Assembly (NCBI GenBank): GCA_002418595.1
Contig: DIEK01000082.1
Coordinates: 1 to 12,006 of the forward strand
From: Candidatus Omnitrophica bacterium UBA5776
Lineage (GTDB): Bacteria; Omnitrophota; Gorgyraeia; Gygaellales; Profunditerraquicolaceae
Length of the DNA stretch: 12,006 nucleotides
Direction: 5' to 3'
The notes below the pieces were generated by a model. That model was not told the DNA's origin and made no database searches. It was given only the letters and a program-made list of their open reading frames with translations. Numbering within the stretch: the stretch's first letter is position 1; each line of letters opens with the position of its first letter. This document shows positions 1 to 5,992 of this stretch, piece by piece. Made by a program: the position numbers and the translations under genes.

Positions 1-55
1 GCCAAAGCAGGTTGGCGGGGGTAGAACGAGATAGATTGTTCTTTATACATTTTAT

Positions 56-128
56 TCCCCCTTAGCTCAGTCGGTAGAGCGAGTGGCTGTTAACCACCAG
101 GTCCGAGGTTCGAGTCCTCGAGGGGGAG
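56..128 (+). tRNA. tRNA-Asn (anticodon GTT)
   Basis: A complete cloverleaf can be folded by eye. The 7-bp acceptor stem is 56-62 with 121-127 and the discriminator is G128. The D stem is GCTC/GAGC (65-68/77-80). The anticodon loop is CTGTTAA (87-93) with GTT at 89-91, and the T arm is CGAGG-TTCGAGT-CCTCG (104-120). The outermost anticodon-stem pair is an A82/C98 mismatch. GTT reads Asn codons, and the G discriminator is usual for tRNA-Asn. CCA is not encoded, because TTT follows the discriminator, so a CCA-adding enzyme would be needed. A TATACA at 44-49 sits where a -10 box would be for transcription starting near base 56, but no convincing -35 is seen. Confidence 0.97.
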
Positions 129-133
129 TTTTG

Positions 134-163
134 AAAACGCCAAGCGAATGCTTGGCGTTTTTT
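134..163 (+). terminator. Intrinsic terminator after tRNA-Asn
   Basis: A perfect 12-bp stem, AAAACGCCAAGC (134-145) and GCTTGGCGTTTT (150-161), closes a GAAT loop and ends in a run of T residues (158-163). It lies six bases after the tRNA, so it should end the tRNA transcript and insulate the downstream region. Confidence 0.93.
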
Positions 164-197
164 GTTTAAAACTCCTTACTCGAGGAAAGGGGTGACA

Positions 198-270
198 GTT
201 CGCCTTCGGCGAACGCCATAGGGGGAAACTGAAGTTTCCCCATTGGGGAGCGCGTTCAAGTCGAACGCGT
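198..270. repeat. Cluster of three palindromes (REP/MITE-like spacer element)
   Basis: Three hairpins lie back to back. The first is GTTCGCC/GGCGAAC (198-204/208-214). The second is GGGGAAAC/GTTTCCCC with a TGAA loop (222-229/234-241). The third is CGCGTTC/GAACGCG (251-257/263-269). The right arm of the first (GAACGC, 211-216) can instead pair with the left arm of the third (GCGTTC, 252-257) and enclose the second, so two folds exclude each other. No reading frame or T-run makes this an ordinary gene or terminator. A REP/MITE-like repeat or a structured RNA is possible. The sequence shows the folds only, and the class is inferred. Confidence 0.6.
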
Positions 271-315
271 GACCGAGAGCGGGGGAATGGTTCAACGCGC
301 CCTTCGCTATTTTTA

Positions 316-369
316 TTGCATGCCTTAAGGTGGAGATGTAAAATAATTGTAATAAGAGGTGGATATAAT
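316..369 (+). promoter_or_regulatory. Candidate promoter(s) for the ClC gene
   Basis: TTGCAT (316-321) and TAAAAT (339-344) are separated by 17 bases and resemble a sigma70 promoter with a weak -35. A consensus TATAAT also occurs at 364-369, but nothing like a -35 stands in front of it. Either could drive the gene starting at 437. The leader would then contain the 22-bp repeat at 380-401. Confidence 0.4.
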
Positions 370-379
370 CGAGTTGGAG

Positions 380-401
380 TTAAGTAATGTGTCCCCGGAA
401 T
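380..401 (-). repeat. 22-bp repeat, left copy (inverted relative to right copy)
   Basis: The reverse complement of this segment begins ATTCCGGGGACAC and ends ACTTAA. It matches 9356-9377 at 21 of 22 positions, so the two copies form an inverted pair about 9 kb apart. From memory, sequences of this kind recur beside IS200-like/REP-associated tyrosine transposases in environmental genomes, but I could not check this. No transposase gene is present in the window. Confidence 0.75.
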
Positions 402-436
402 CTATGCAATAGGGGGAGCCAAAATAGTGGAAAGAG

Positions 437-1714
437 ATGAAAAGACGCATAAAAGAGCAAAGTATCATTTTCTACAGTGTAGCAAAATGGGTATTCCTAT
501 CGGTTATTGTAGGATGCTTGGTTGGTGCATCCACCGCAATATTCCTCAAGGCTTTAAATTGGTCCTCGGATACGGCTGGTCTGCATACGCATTATTTCCT
601 TCTTTTGCCTTTTGCATTGTTCTTGAGCGCCCTTATAATCAAATTCTTCGCCCCTGATGCCGAAGGCCACGGCACCGAGAAAGTAATAGAAGCAATCCAC
701 AAAAATGACGGGATCATCAGGGTCGCTGTGGTGCCGGTTAAACTTGTCGCTACGATTATTACGATCGCTTTAGGCGGTTCTGCCGGTAAGGAGGGGCCTT
801 GTGCTCAGATCGGAGCGGGGATTGCTTCGACATTCGCAAGATTATTTCGTTTTGACGCCCACGACCGGAAGAAACTGGTTATTTGTGGTATCAGCGCCGG
901 ATTTGCCTCGGTATTCGGCACGCCAATAGCGGGAGCGATCTTTGGCGTTGAGGTTCTTTTTGTAGGCTCTATCCTTTATGACGTTTTGTTGCCGTCTTTC
1001 ATAGCCGGGGTTATCAGTTATAATGTTTCCTCAATGCTTGGTATCCGTTACTTTCACCATGCGTTGACAATGCCTTTTAATTTCTCGGCGATATTCTTCT
1101 ATCAAATTCTCATTTCTGGCGTATTCTTCGGTTTATGTTCTTTTTTGTTGATTGAAGTGTTGAATATCGGTAAGAAGGTTTCGGAAAGGATAAAGATTTG
1201 GAAGCCGTTAAAGGGATTATTGGGGGGAGCGGTTTTGATTATCGTCGCTTTGCTATTCTCCTCCGATTATTTGGGGCTGGGATTAAATACCATACAATCT
1301 TCTTTAAGCGGACAATCCCTCCCGTGGTATGCGTTTATCCTCAAGTCGTTTACTACCAGTATTACGCTTAATTTCGGTGGTAGCGGTGGAATAGTGACTC
1401 CGATATTTTTTGTTGGCTCAAGCGCAGGGAATATCTTTGCTCAGGCGCTACATTTGGATATTATTCTTTTTTCCGCCTTAGGTTTTGTGGGACTTTTGGC
1501 GGGAGCGGCGAACACGCCTATTGCCGCAAGTATTATGGCTATTGAACTTTTCGGGCCCCAGATAGCTCCCTATGCGGCTTTGGTATGCGTGATAAGTTTT
1601 CTCATGACAGGTCACAGAAGCGTATATCCTTCGCAGATATTAGCTTTTAAGAAATCGAAGTTGATTGATATTGAACTTGGCAAAGAAATCGAAAAAACTA
1701 AACCTAACATTTAA
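437..1714 (+). CDS. ClC-family chloride channel / H+-Cl- antiporter
   Basis: This 425-residue polytopic membrane protein has the length of a ClC transport core, without the C-terminal CBS domains seen in some relatives. The family motif GKEGP is at 117-121, so the gating glutamate is E119. GGSGGIVTP (314-322) is the equivalent of the conserved GxFxP region, and a GHRSVYP segment lies near the C terminus (392-398). The usual first anion-binding motif GSGIP is replaced by GHGTE (77-81), so the central serine is absent. The substrate may be chloride, another anion or a channel-type flux, and I cannot tell which. ATG 437 is the first start after an in-frame stop at 425. Its SD is poor: GGAAAGAG touches the ATG and AGGGGGAG lies about 18 bases upstream. 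The gene appears monocistronic, with a 292-base gap after it. Confidence 0.92.
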   Translation: MKRRIKEQSIIFYSVAKWVFLSVIVGCLVGASTAIFLKALNWSSDTAGLHTHYFLLLPFALFLSALIIKFFAPDAEGHGTEKVIEAIHKNDGIIRVAVVPVKLVATIITIALGGSAGKEGPCAQIGAGIASTFARLFRFDAHDRKKLVICGISAGFASVFGTPIAGAIFGVEVLFVGSILYDVLLPSFIAGVISYNVSSMLGIRYFHHALTMPFNFSAIFFYQILISGVFFGLCSFLLIEVLNIGKKVSERIKIWKPLKGLLGGAVLIIVALLFSSDYLGLGLNTIQSSLSGQSLPWYAFILKSFTTSITLNFGGSGGIVTPIFFVGSSAGNIFAQALHLDIILFSALGFVGLLAGAANTPIAASIMAIELFGPQIAPYAALVCVISFLMTGHRSVYPSQILAFKKSKLIDIELGKEIEKTKPNI

Positions 1715-1922
1715 GTTTTCTTGACCAATCCCAGTATTTCCCTCTGTTCTTTGGGAGTCTTTCAGTAATATTATTGCGGCCAATGGAAAGGCCTTTGAGA
1801 AGAATCCTTTAATCCCCTCGCCTCATTGATGCGCATTATTGTCATGCCCCCCATTAAGCAAGAGAAAAATTGTGACGATATTGATATTCTTGCCGGGTAC
1901 ATATATATATTCAAGAAATATA

Positions 1923-1976
1923 TAGACAGGCGGTTTTTCCATAAATATAATATAACGACGCTCAAAAGGGGAGCGT
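1923..1976 (+). promoter_or_regulatory. Sigma70-type promoter and leader hairpin for the secreted module
   Basis: TAGACA (1923-1928) and TATAAT (1946-1951) are separated by exactly 17 bases, matching consensus at 11 of 12 positions. Transcription would start near 1958. There a small hairpin, ACGCTC/GAGCGT (1958-1963/1971-1976), would form the very 5' end of the mRNA and could protect it from decay. The rest of the 292-base spacer (1715-2006) is AT-rich. It holds no gene or clear terminator for the upstream ClC gene. Confidence 0.7.
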
Positions 1977-2006
1977 GGGTAATTTTCTCTTAGGAAAGGA
2001 GCAGGT

Positions 2007-3212
2007 ATGGTTAGTGCAGTAAACTTTTTGGTACGGTTTCGCTTGGTGTTCGCTTTTTGCTTGCTTGGAATCTTGTTCGCGTCCCGTGGTAATGCCCGGG
2101 CAGGGGAAGTCCCGGTTGGGACCTGCGATTGCACCGGCGGGCATTGTTCTGTTTACATGGGAGGCGGTTCCTGGGCTTCCGTGGCCAGTTGTTCCAGCAG
2201 TAGTTCTTCTTCGGAAGGAGCCACCGCGGCCGCTCTCGACGGGTCTTATCTTATACACAACAGTTCCAGCTCCGAGATTATCACGTTGTCCGGACCGGGT
2301 TATACGACAATCAGGCTTAATCCTAACGGCCGTGAATACAAACTTAACTCTATACATTACGGTGGCTCCAGCGGAGGGTTTTTGGGTTCCAGCGAAGGTG
2401 GAGACCTGCCGGAAGATGAGGATAAAGAGGGAAAGAACTATAAGTCAGCCGCCGATGATCTCGCCCTGACGGAAAGCGGGCTGGGCGTTTTGGTTAATCA
2501 TTCACACGCCAATTTCTCCTCCAGGAGCATCATAAACGGGACCCAGCGTAAAAATGATACTTTCGGGGTGACTTTTCTTTACGGTCAGGATATGGGGAAT
2601 TGGGACTATACCGTTTCCCTGCCGATAAAGAATCAGGATAACAACGGCGATTTCGAAGCCTTCAACAATTCCAGCTTCGGGCTTGCTGTGTTGCCGAAAT
2701 ATCATTTGCTGGTCCAGCAGGTGCACGGTATAAGCTTCGACGTGGGCACCGTGCTCGGTTATGAATATCACTGGTATAAGCATAAGTCCAAGCTTACCGA
2801 TTCCAGCGGGGAGTTCGCTTACGGGACCTTCGATAACCCTAGTTCCTTCCAGATAGGCCCGGTAGCGTTGTTGGGTTGGCAAAAGGGAGGCACGGCCCTT
2901 TCCGGGAAGTTCTCGCATGTCGATTTCCGTAATCTGTCCGGGGAAAAGGCTTATGGAAGGAATGCCGCGCTCACCAACGCCGGGCTCGGCATAGAGCAGA
3001 TCGTCTGGACGGGCGGAAGCGTCGGGTTCGATTACAGCCACAGCAGGCTGCATAACGTGGCTTCAGCCGACCTCGACTATAACACGGCTGCGCTGCAGTT
3101 ACGGCAGCTTCTGGGAGAAAACAACAGTTTGAGCTTGAGGATGTCCCGGACTTTCAGCAATGCCGATTACCGCGTGCTGGACACTATGCTGGTTTTCACC
3201 CATCAGCTCTAA
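2007..3212 (+). CDS. Putative outer-membrane beta-barrel protein (autotransporter-barrel-like)
   Basis: 401 residues. The N terminus (about 1-33) is a Sec signal peptide with a hydrophobic core FAFCLLGILFA and small residues near GNARA. The exported N-terminal part has four cysteines (C40, C42, C47, C62) and a serine run (63-69), followed by a Gly/Ser-rich stretch and an acidic linker (about 133-150). From about residue 155 to the end, alternating hydrophobic/polar strands with many aromatic and Gly/Asn turn residues look like an outer-membrane barrel. The last strand, DTMLVFTHQL, ends in Leu rather than the commoner Phe. The start is supported by AAAGGAG at 1995-2001, six bases before the ATG, and by the promoter at 1923-1951. 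No family can be named with certainty. Fifteen bases separate it from the next secreted enzyme gene, so co-transcription is likely. Confidence 0.75.
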   Translation: MVSAVNFLVRFRLVFAFCLLGILFASRGNARAGEVPVGTCDCTGGHCSVYMGGGSWASVASCSSSSSSSEGATAAALDGSYLIHNSSSSEIITLSGPGYTTIRLNPNGREYKLNSIHYGGSSGGFLGSSEGGDLPEDEDKEGKNYKSAADDLALTESGLGVLVNHSHANFSSRSIINGTQRKNDTFGVTFLYGQDMGNWDYTVSLPIKNQDNNGDFEAFNNSSFGLAVLPKYHLLVQQVHGISFDVGTVLGYEYHWYKHKSKLTDSSGEFAYGTFDNPSSFQIGPVALLGWQKGGTALSGKFSHVDFRNLSGEKAYGRNAALTNAGLGIEQIVWTGGSVGFDYSHSRLHNVASADLDYNTAALQLRQLLGENNSLSLRMSRTFSNADYRVLDTMLVFTHQL

Positions 3213-3227
3213 TAGTCTCCGGGGTTG

Positions 3228-4235
3228 ATGAAAAAAAGCGTTACTATTGTTTTGTTTCTTCTGACGGCCTTCTTTGCCGGCCAGCGCGCGAGAGCAGCGA
3301 GCGCCGCCGGCGGAGAAGGCCCTTTTTTCCCGGGGAGCGGGATGGTTTTACAGGATGGGGACATCCTGCTTACTTACGTCCCGTCGCTTCTAAACAGTTG
3401 TAACCGCACTTTCGCCAAGCCTGAAGGCAAATACGCGCACGCTCTGGTTTATGTCGAACTGCCGGATAAAGGGGGAAGGCTGGTTGATTTTTCCGCCAAC
3501 GGGTTGAGGATCAGCGAGGTCAAAAACCATCTGGAAAAACTGCGCGAGGTGGCGTTGGTCAGGCCGCGCGTGCCTCCGGATAAAGGCAGGCTGGCAGACG
3601 CTTTCTTAGAGATGAAGCGTCTCTACGATGAAAAAAAGATCAAGTTCGATTTCGCCCTGCGCTGGACCGATGCGCAAGACGGCAGGTATTATTGCACCGA
3701 ATTCATCTCTCATCTTTTTCGCGAGTCCGGGTTGCCGGATCCCTTCCCGTTGAACAGGTTCCCGGCCGATGATTTCTGGGTCAACTGGTACGCGGAGCAT
3801 CTCGAGATAGACTACGCGCGCATAGTCTCTCCGAACGCGCCTCTTCACCTGCCGGATTTTCAACTCCTTGCGGAATACCGTAGTAATGATCCGGCAGATG
3901 AGAGGAACGAGCTTATACTTGACACGATATTTCTGCGTATCGGAGAATATCTCCATAATGACAAGGCCGATATCCGCGCTCCTTCTTTGGGGTCGCGTCT
4001 GCTGGTGAACATTGCCGGGCTGGGGCTGACGGGCGGAGCTCTGGCGCGCGGCCTGCCCAGGAAGGGAAGGACGGTATTTGTCGTTTTGAGAGAGTATGTG
4101 CTGTTGGTGATGAACAAGGTGAACCGGATGATTTCTTCGCATAGTGACCGGGAGTGGACGCGGGAGGATATCGCGGCCTTGACGCGACGCGCGGCCGACG
4201 CTTTTCGCGGCCGCTATTTCGTGAACCGTGAATGA
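3228..4235 (+). CDS. Secreted permuted NlpC/P60 (YiiX/YebB-like) cysteine hydrolase
   Basis: 335 residues with a Sec signal peptide (about 1-23, ending RARA). The permuted papain-like order is visible: GDILLT (44-49), then YAHALVYVE with the candidate catalytic His (H71), then GRYYCTEFISHLF with the candidate catalytic Cys (C156). In this superfamily, His-before-Cys marks the YiiX/YaeF-like circularly permuted group, whose members hydrolyse amide or ester bonds in the cell wall or in lipids. The real substrate here is unknown. The C-terminal ~130 residues (about 205-335) are an extra region of unknown role with a hydrophobic stretch near 260-275. I prefer ATG 3228 to the adjacent TTG 3225, because the weak SD (CCGGGG, 3219-3224) would abut the TTG. 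The stop overlaps the next start by four bases (ATGA), which implies translational coupling. Confidence 0.82.
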   Translation: MKKSVTIVLFLLTAFFAGQRARAASAAGGEGPFFPGSGMVLQDGDILLTYVPSLLNSCNRTFAKPEGKYAHALVYVELPDKGGRLVDFSANGLRISEVKNHLEKLREVALVRPRVPPDKGRLADAFLEMKRLYDEKKIKFDFALRWTDAQDGRYYCTEFISHLFRESGLPDPFPLNRFPADDFWVNWYAEHLEIDYARIVSPNAPLHLPDFQLLAEYRSNDPADERNELILDTIFLRIGEYLHNDKADIRAPSLGSRLLVNIAGLGLTGGALARGLPRKGRTVFVVLREYVLLVMNKVNRMISSHSDREWTREDIAALTRRAADAFRGRYFVNRE

Positions 4236-4993
4236 TGATACGATGCCTGGTTGCCGCGTTTTTGTGTTTATCTTTTATGCCGCGCGGCGGATATGCCGCC
4301 GGGTGCGATGAAGCCGGGGCGCGGAAGATAGCGGAATTGGCCATCGGGCGTATGCGGGAGCTTTTCGGCGAACCCGCGCCGGCGCCGGAGATCGCGCTCT
4401 ACCCCACGGAGGAGAGCCTGCGCGAGGCGCTCGGACTGCCCAAAGGCACGCCGATATCAGGCAGGTATGAGTCGAAAAGCGGCAAGGTCCACGTTGCCTG
4501 CGTCGGCGAGGAAGAAGGGCTGTTCGAACGCTCACTGCGTCATGAGACCGCGCATTATTATATAGACCGGGTATTCGGCCAAATACCCCCGGCGCTCGAT
4601 GAAGGCGTAGCGGCCTATATGGAAGAGGGAAGTTTTGAGGAAGGGATTGCCGGAGAACACATCAATCAGGCGCGTTTAAGGGAATTTCGAGTGTTGTTAC
4701 AGCGCGGCCGCGCGCCGGGGCTGAAGGAATTATTGTCAACCGCGGGAGGCAGTCCGTTTTCCTCCGCTGATTACGCCTCTTCCTGGGCGTTCGTGTTCGT
4801 AATGCTGCATAATTCTGATCCGCTCCTGCAGGCCGGGCGCCGGGAGATATTGCGTTCACTGCTTTTTCTCAAAGGGCGGAAAGAGGATTATTACCGTCTT
4901 TTCCGCGAGAGGATACTTGCGTCTGAAGGCCTTCCGGAGAAGTGGGAGTCCGCCTGGCGCCGCGAGATATGGTCTCTTAAAAACAGCTTGTGA
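4232..4993 (+). CDS. Secreted HExxH zinc metallopeptidase (gluzincin, peptidase MA-like)
   Basis: 253 residues. A signal peptide occupies about 1-23 (hydrophobic core LVAAFLCLSF, cleavage near YAA/G). The motif RHETAHYYID carries HExxH with H104, E105 and H108. DEGVAAYME follows 16 residues on, and E124 is the likely third zinc ligand, the gluzincin arrangement seen in peptidase MA-like proteins. Family members are small extracytoplasmic proteases, and the target here is not indicated. The start overlaps the stop of the preceding cysteine hydrolase (ATGA at 4232-4235), so the two enzymes are probably made in fixed ratio. Sampled GC (about 65% at 4321-4380) is well above the arsenic genes downstream. 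ATG 4235 is an alternative start that shortens the protein by one residue. Confidence 0.85.
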   Translation: MMIRCLVAAFLCLSFMPRGGYAAGCDEAGARKIAELAIGRMRELFGEPAPAPEIALYPTEESLREALGLPKGTPISGRYESKSGKVHVACVGEEEGLFERSLRHETAHYYIDRVFGQIPPALDEGVAAYMEEGSFEEGIAGEHINQARLREFRVLLQRGRAPGLKELLSTAGGSPFSSADYASSWAFVFVMLHNSDPLLQAGRREILRSLLFLKGRKEDYYRLFRERILASEGLPEKWESAWRREIWSLKNSL

Positions 4994-5027
4994 CCTCCGT
5001 ATGCTGTTGATTATGTTCAGGAAATGA

Positions 5028-5037
5028 TTCGGCCGAA
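5028..5037. other. Short palindrome TTCGGCCGAA in the spacer before the small membrane protein
   Basis: The 111-base gap 4994-5104 holds a perfect 10-base palindrome but no T-run, so it is not a standard terminator. Nothing else in the gap stands out except the SD at 5094-5099 that serves the next gene. Confidence 0.3.
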
Positions 5038-5104
5038 AGCATGAAAACAATGGTCGGTATGTTATAAAGATATTAACGCGGGCTTAGGAACACAGGAGGG
5101 AACT

Positions 5105-5503
5105 ATGAAAGAAATCGCAAAGGGTTTTATCGGCGCGGGTATCATTTGTTCCTGCGTATTTGTTTCTTTATTATCCCGCGCTTTTCTGTCCCTGCAGAAG
5201 GGCAGCGGAAATATCTGGTGGACACATAAAGGAATGATGTTGTCCTTGGGAGAAGTTAAGAACGATTTTGAGATATATATCAAGGGGACGTCTTTGTCCA
5301 AACTCGCGGAGAAAGAAATGCTGTTTCTTGAGGCCGGCGCAGGAGAAAAGTTTCAAGTCGTTCCGGCGGATATCAAGGCGCGGGTAAATAATTGGGACAA
5401 ACGCCGGATATCGATCTTGAAGAGGGCTGTGTTTGCCGCATTCGGCGCGGGAGCAGGGCTGGTCTTGCTGGCGGCAGGTTTATTTTTTAAGTTCAAGAAA
5501 TGA
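5105..5503 (+). CDS. Hypothetical two-TM membrane protein
   Basis: I do not recognise this 132-residue protein. It has two predicted membrane segments, about 7-29 (IAKGFIGAGIICSCVFVSLL region) and about 106-128 (LKRAVFAAFGAGAGLVLLAAGL region). A soluble domain of about 75 residues lies between them and would sit outside the cytoplasm if both ends are cytoplasmic. The C-terminal KFKK and the basic DKRRISILKR before TM2 support cytoplasmic ends by the positive-inside rule. The start is well supported by AGGAGG (5094-5099), five bases before the ATG. It follows the secreted enzyme genes by 111 bases and may or may not share their transcript. No catalytic motif was found. Confidence 0.75.
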   Translation: MKEIAKGFIGAGIICSCVFVSLLSRAFLSLQKGSGNIWWTHKGMMLSLGEVKNDFEIYIKGTSLSKLAEKEMLFLEAGAGEKFQVVPADIKARVNNWDKRRISILKRAVFAAFGAGAGLVLLAAGLFFKFKK

Positions 5504-5526
5504 GCCGGTATAAAAACGGGAGGGCG

Positions 5527-5604
5527 ATGAACGCTATCCAGACTCTGGACGTAGCGGTATTTATGCTGATTGCTTCCGGGGGATTATGCGTTGTCGGTCC
5601 CTGA
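5527..5604 (+). CDS. Possible 25-residue hydrophobic peptide
   Basis: A short frame begins at ATG 5527 and ends at TGA 5602. It is preceded by GGGAGGG (5518-5524), although the two-to-three-base spacing is tight. The peptide starts MNAIQTLDVAVF and is mostly hydrophobic (VAVFMLIASGGLCVV), so it could be a membrane microprotein or a remnant of a longer gene. It lies between the small membrane protein and the arsenic operon promoter. No homology can be judged at this length. Confidence 0.25.
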   Translation: MNAIQTLDVAVFMLIASGGLCVVGP

Positions 5605-5618
5605 ACTATAAAATCATA

Positions 5619-5646
5619 TTGACTTGAACTTGTCTTGTGTTAAGAT
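5619..5646 (+). promoter_or_regulatory. Promoter of the arsenic operon
   Basis: TTGACT (5619-5624) and TAAGAT (5641-5646) are separated by 16 bases. This is a plausible sigma70 promoter with a good -35 and a moderate -10. Transcription would start near 5653, inside the inverted repeat at 5649-5668, as expected for a repressed promoter. Confidence 0.6.
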
Positions 5647-5648
5647 TG

Positions 5649-5668
5649 TTATGAACATTGGTTCATAA
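5649..5668. promoter_or_regulatory. Perfect inverted-repeat operator upstream of the DUF134 gene
   Basis: TTATGAAC (5649-5656) and GTTCATAA (5661-5668) are perfect 8-base inverted arms around ATTG. The site starts three bases after the -10 box and ends fifteen bases before the DUF134 start codon, so a dimeric DNA-binding protein bound here would block transcription. The likeliest ligand is the DUF134 protein itself (autoregulation). This is inferred from position and symmetry. An RNA hairpin in the leader is the alternative. Confidence 0.65.
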
Positions 5669-5683
5669 CAGAGGGGTTTATGC

Positions 5684-5992
5684 ATGCGTCCCAAGAAGAC
5701 ACGATGGGTTAAATGTTTGCCGGGCGAGAGATGCTTTCGGCCAAAATGCAAGCCGTTGAATAAACTCGAAGGCGTTGTTTTAAGTATCGATGAATTTGAG
5801 GCGATGCGGCTGGCGTGCTTGGAAGAGATGAAGCAGAGAGACGCGGCAAAACTTATGCAAATATCCCGGCCGACGTTCTCGCGGATTGTTGCCTTAGCCT
5901 GCAAAAAGGTCACAGACGCGCTGGTGAATGTTAAGGCGATCCGTATTGAGGGTGGATGCTGTAGAGTCGGAGGGAGGGCGGTTAAGAAATGA
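5684..5992 (+). CDS. DUF134 (UPF0251) HTH DNA-binding protein, putative regulator of the arsenic operon
   Basis: 102 residues, typical of the DUF134 family of small predicted DNA-binding proteins with a sigma70-region-4-like helix-turn-helix. The family core is recognisable: LSIDEFEAMRLACLEEM (33-49), then QRDAAKLMQISRPTFSRIV (51-69), then KKVTDALV. Cysteines at 11, 17, 22, 45, 73 and an adjacent pair 92-93 could bind a metalloid or metal, which is inference. The start is supported by GAGGGG (5671-5676), seven bases before the ATG. The stop overlaps the permease start by four bases (ATGA), so the two are coupled. As the first gene of an arsenic operon without an ArsR, it is the best candidate for the controlling repressor, acting on the repeat at 5649-5668. 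Confidence 0.88.
   Translation: MRPKKTRWVKCLPGERCFRPKCKPLNKLEGVVLSIDEFEAMRLACLEEMKQRDAAKLMQISRPTFSRIVALACKKVTDALVNVKAIRIEGGCCRVGGRAVKK

Noticed and set aside
104..190. tRNA-Asn 3' end as an integrase attachment site
   Set aside because: No direct repeat of the tRNA 3' end and no integrase gene is visible in the window. Only a short CTCGAGG match occurs nearby.
198..270. CRISPR array
   Set aside because: The palindromes differ in sequence and there are no regular repeats with unique spacers.
427..657. 76-residue frame starting GTG 427
   Set aside because: It is an out-of-frame shadow of the ClC gene, whose conserved motifs are in the 437 frame.
1771..2357. Overlapping minus-strand open frames
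   Set aside because: They lie opposite the promoter, SD and N-terminus of the barrel-protein gene, lack SD sequences, and show no recognisable domain.
3606..4344. Minus-strand open frames across the hydrolase genes
   Set aside because: They are antisense shadows in GC-rich coding DNA. The + strand frames have signal peptides and catalytic motifs.
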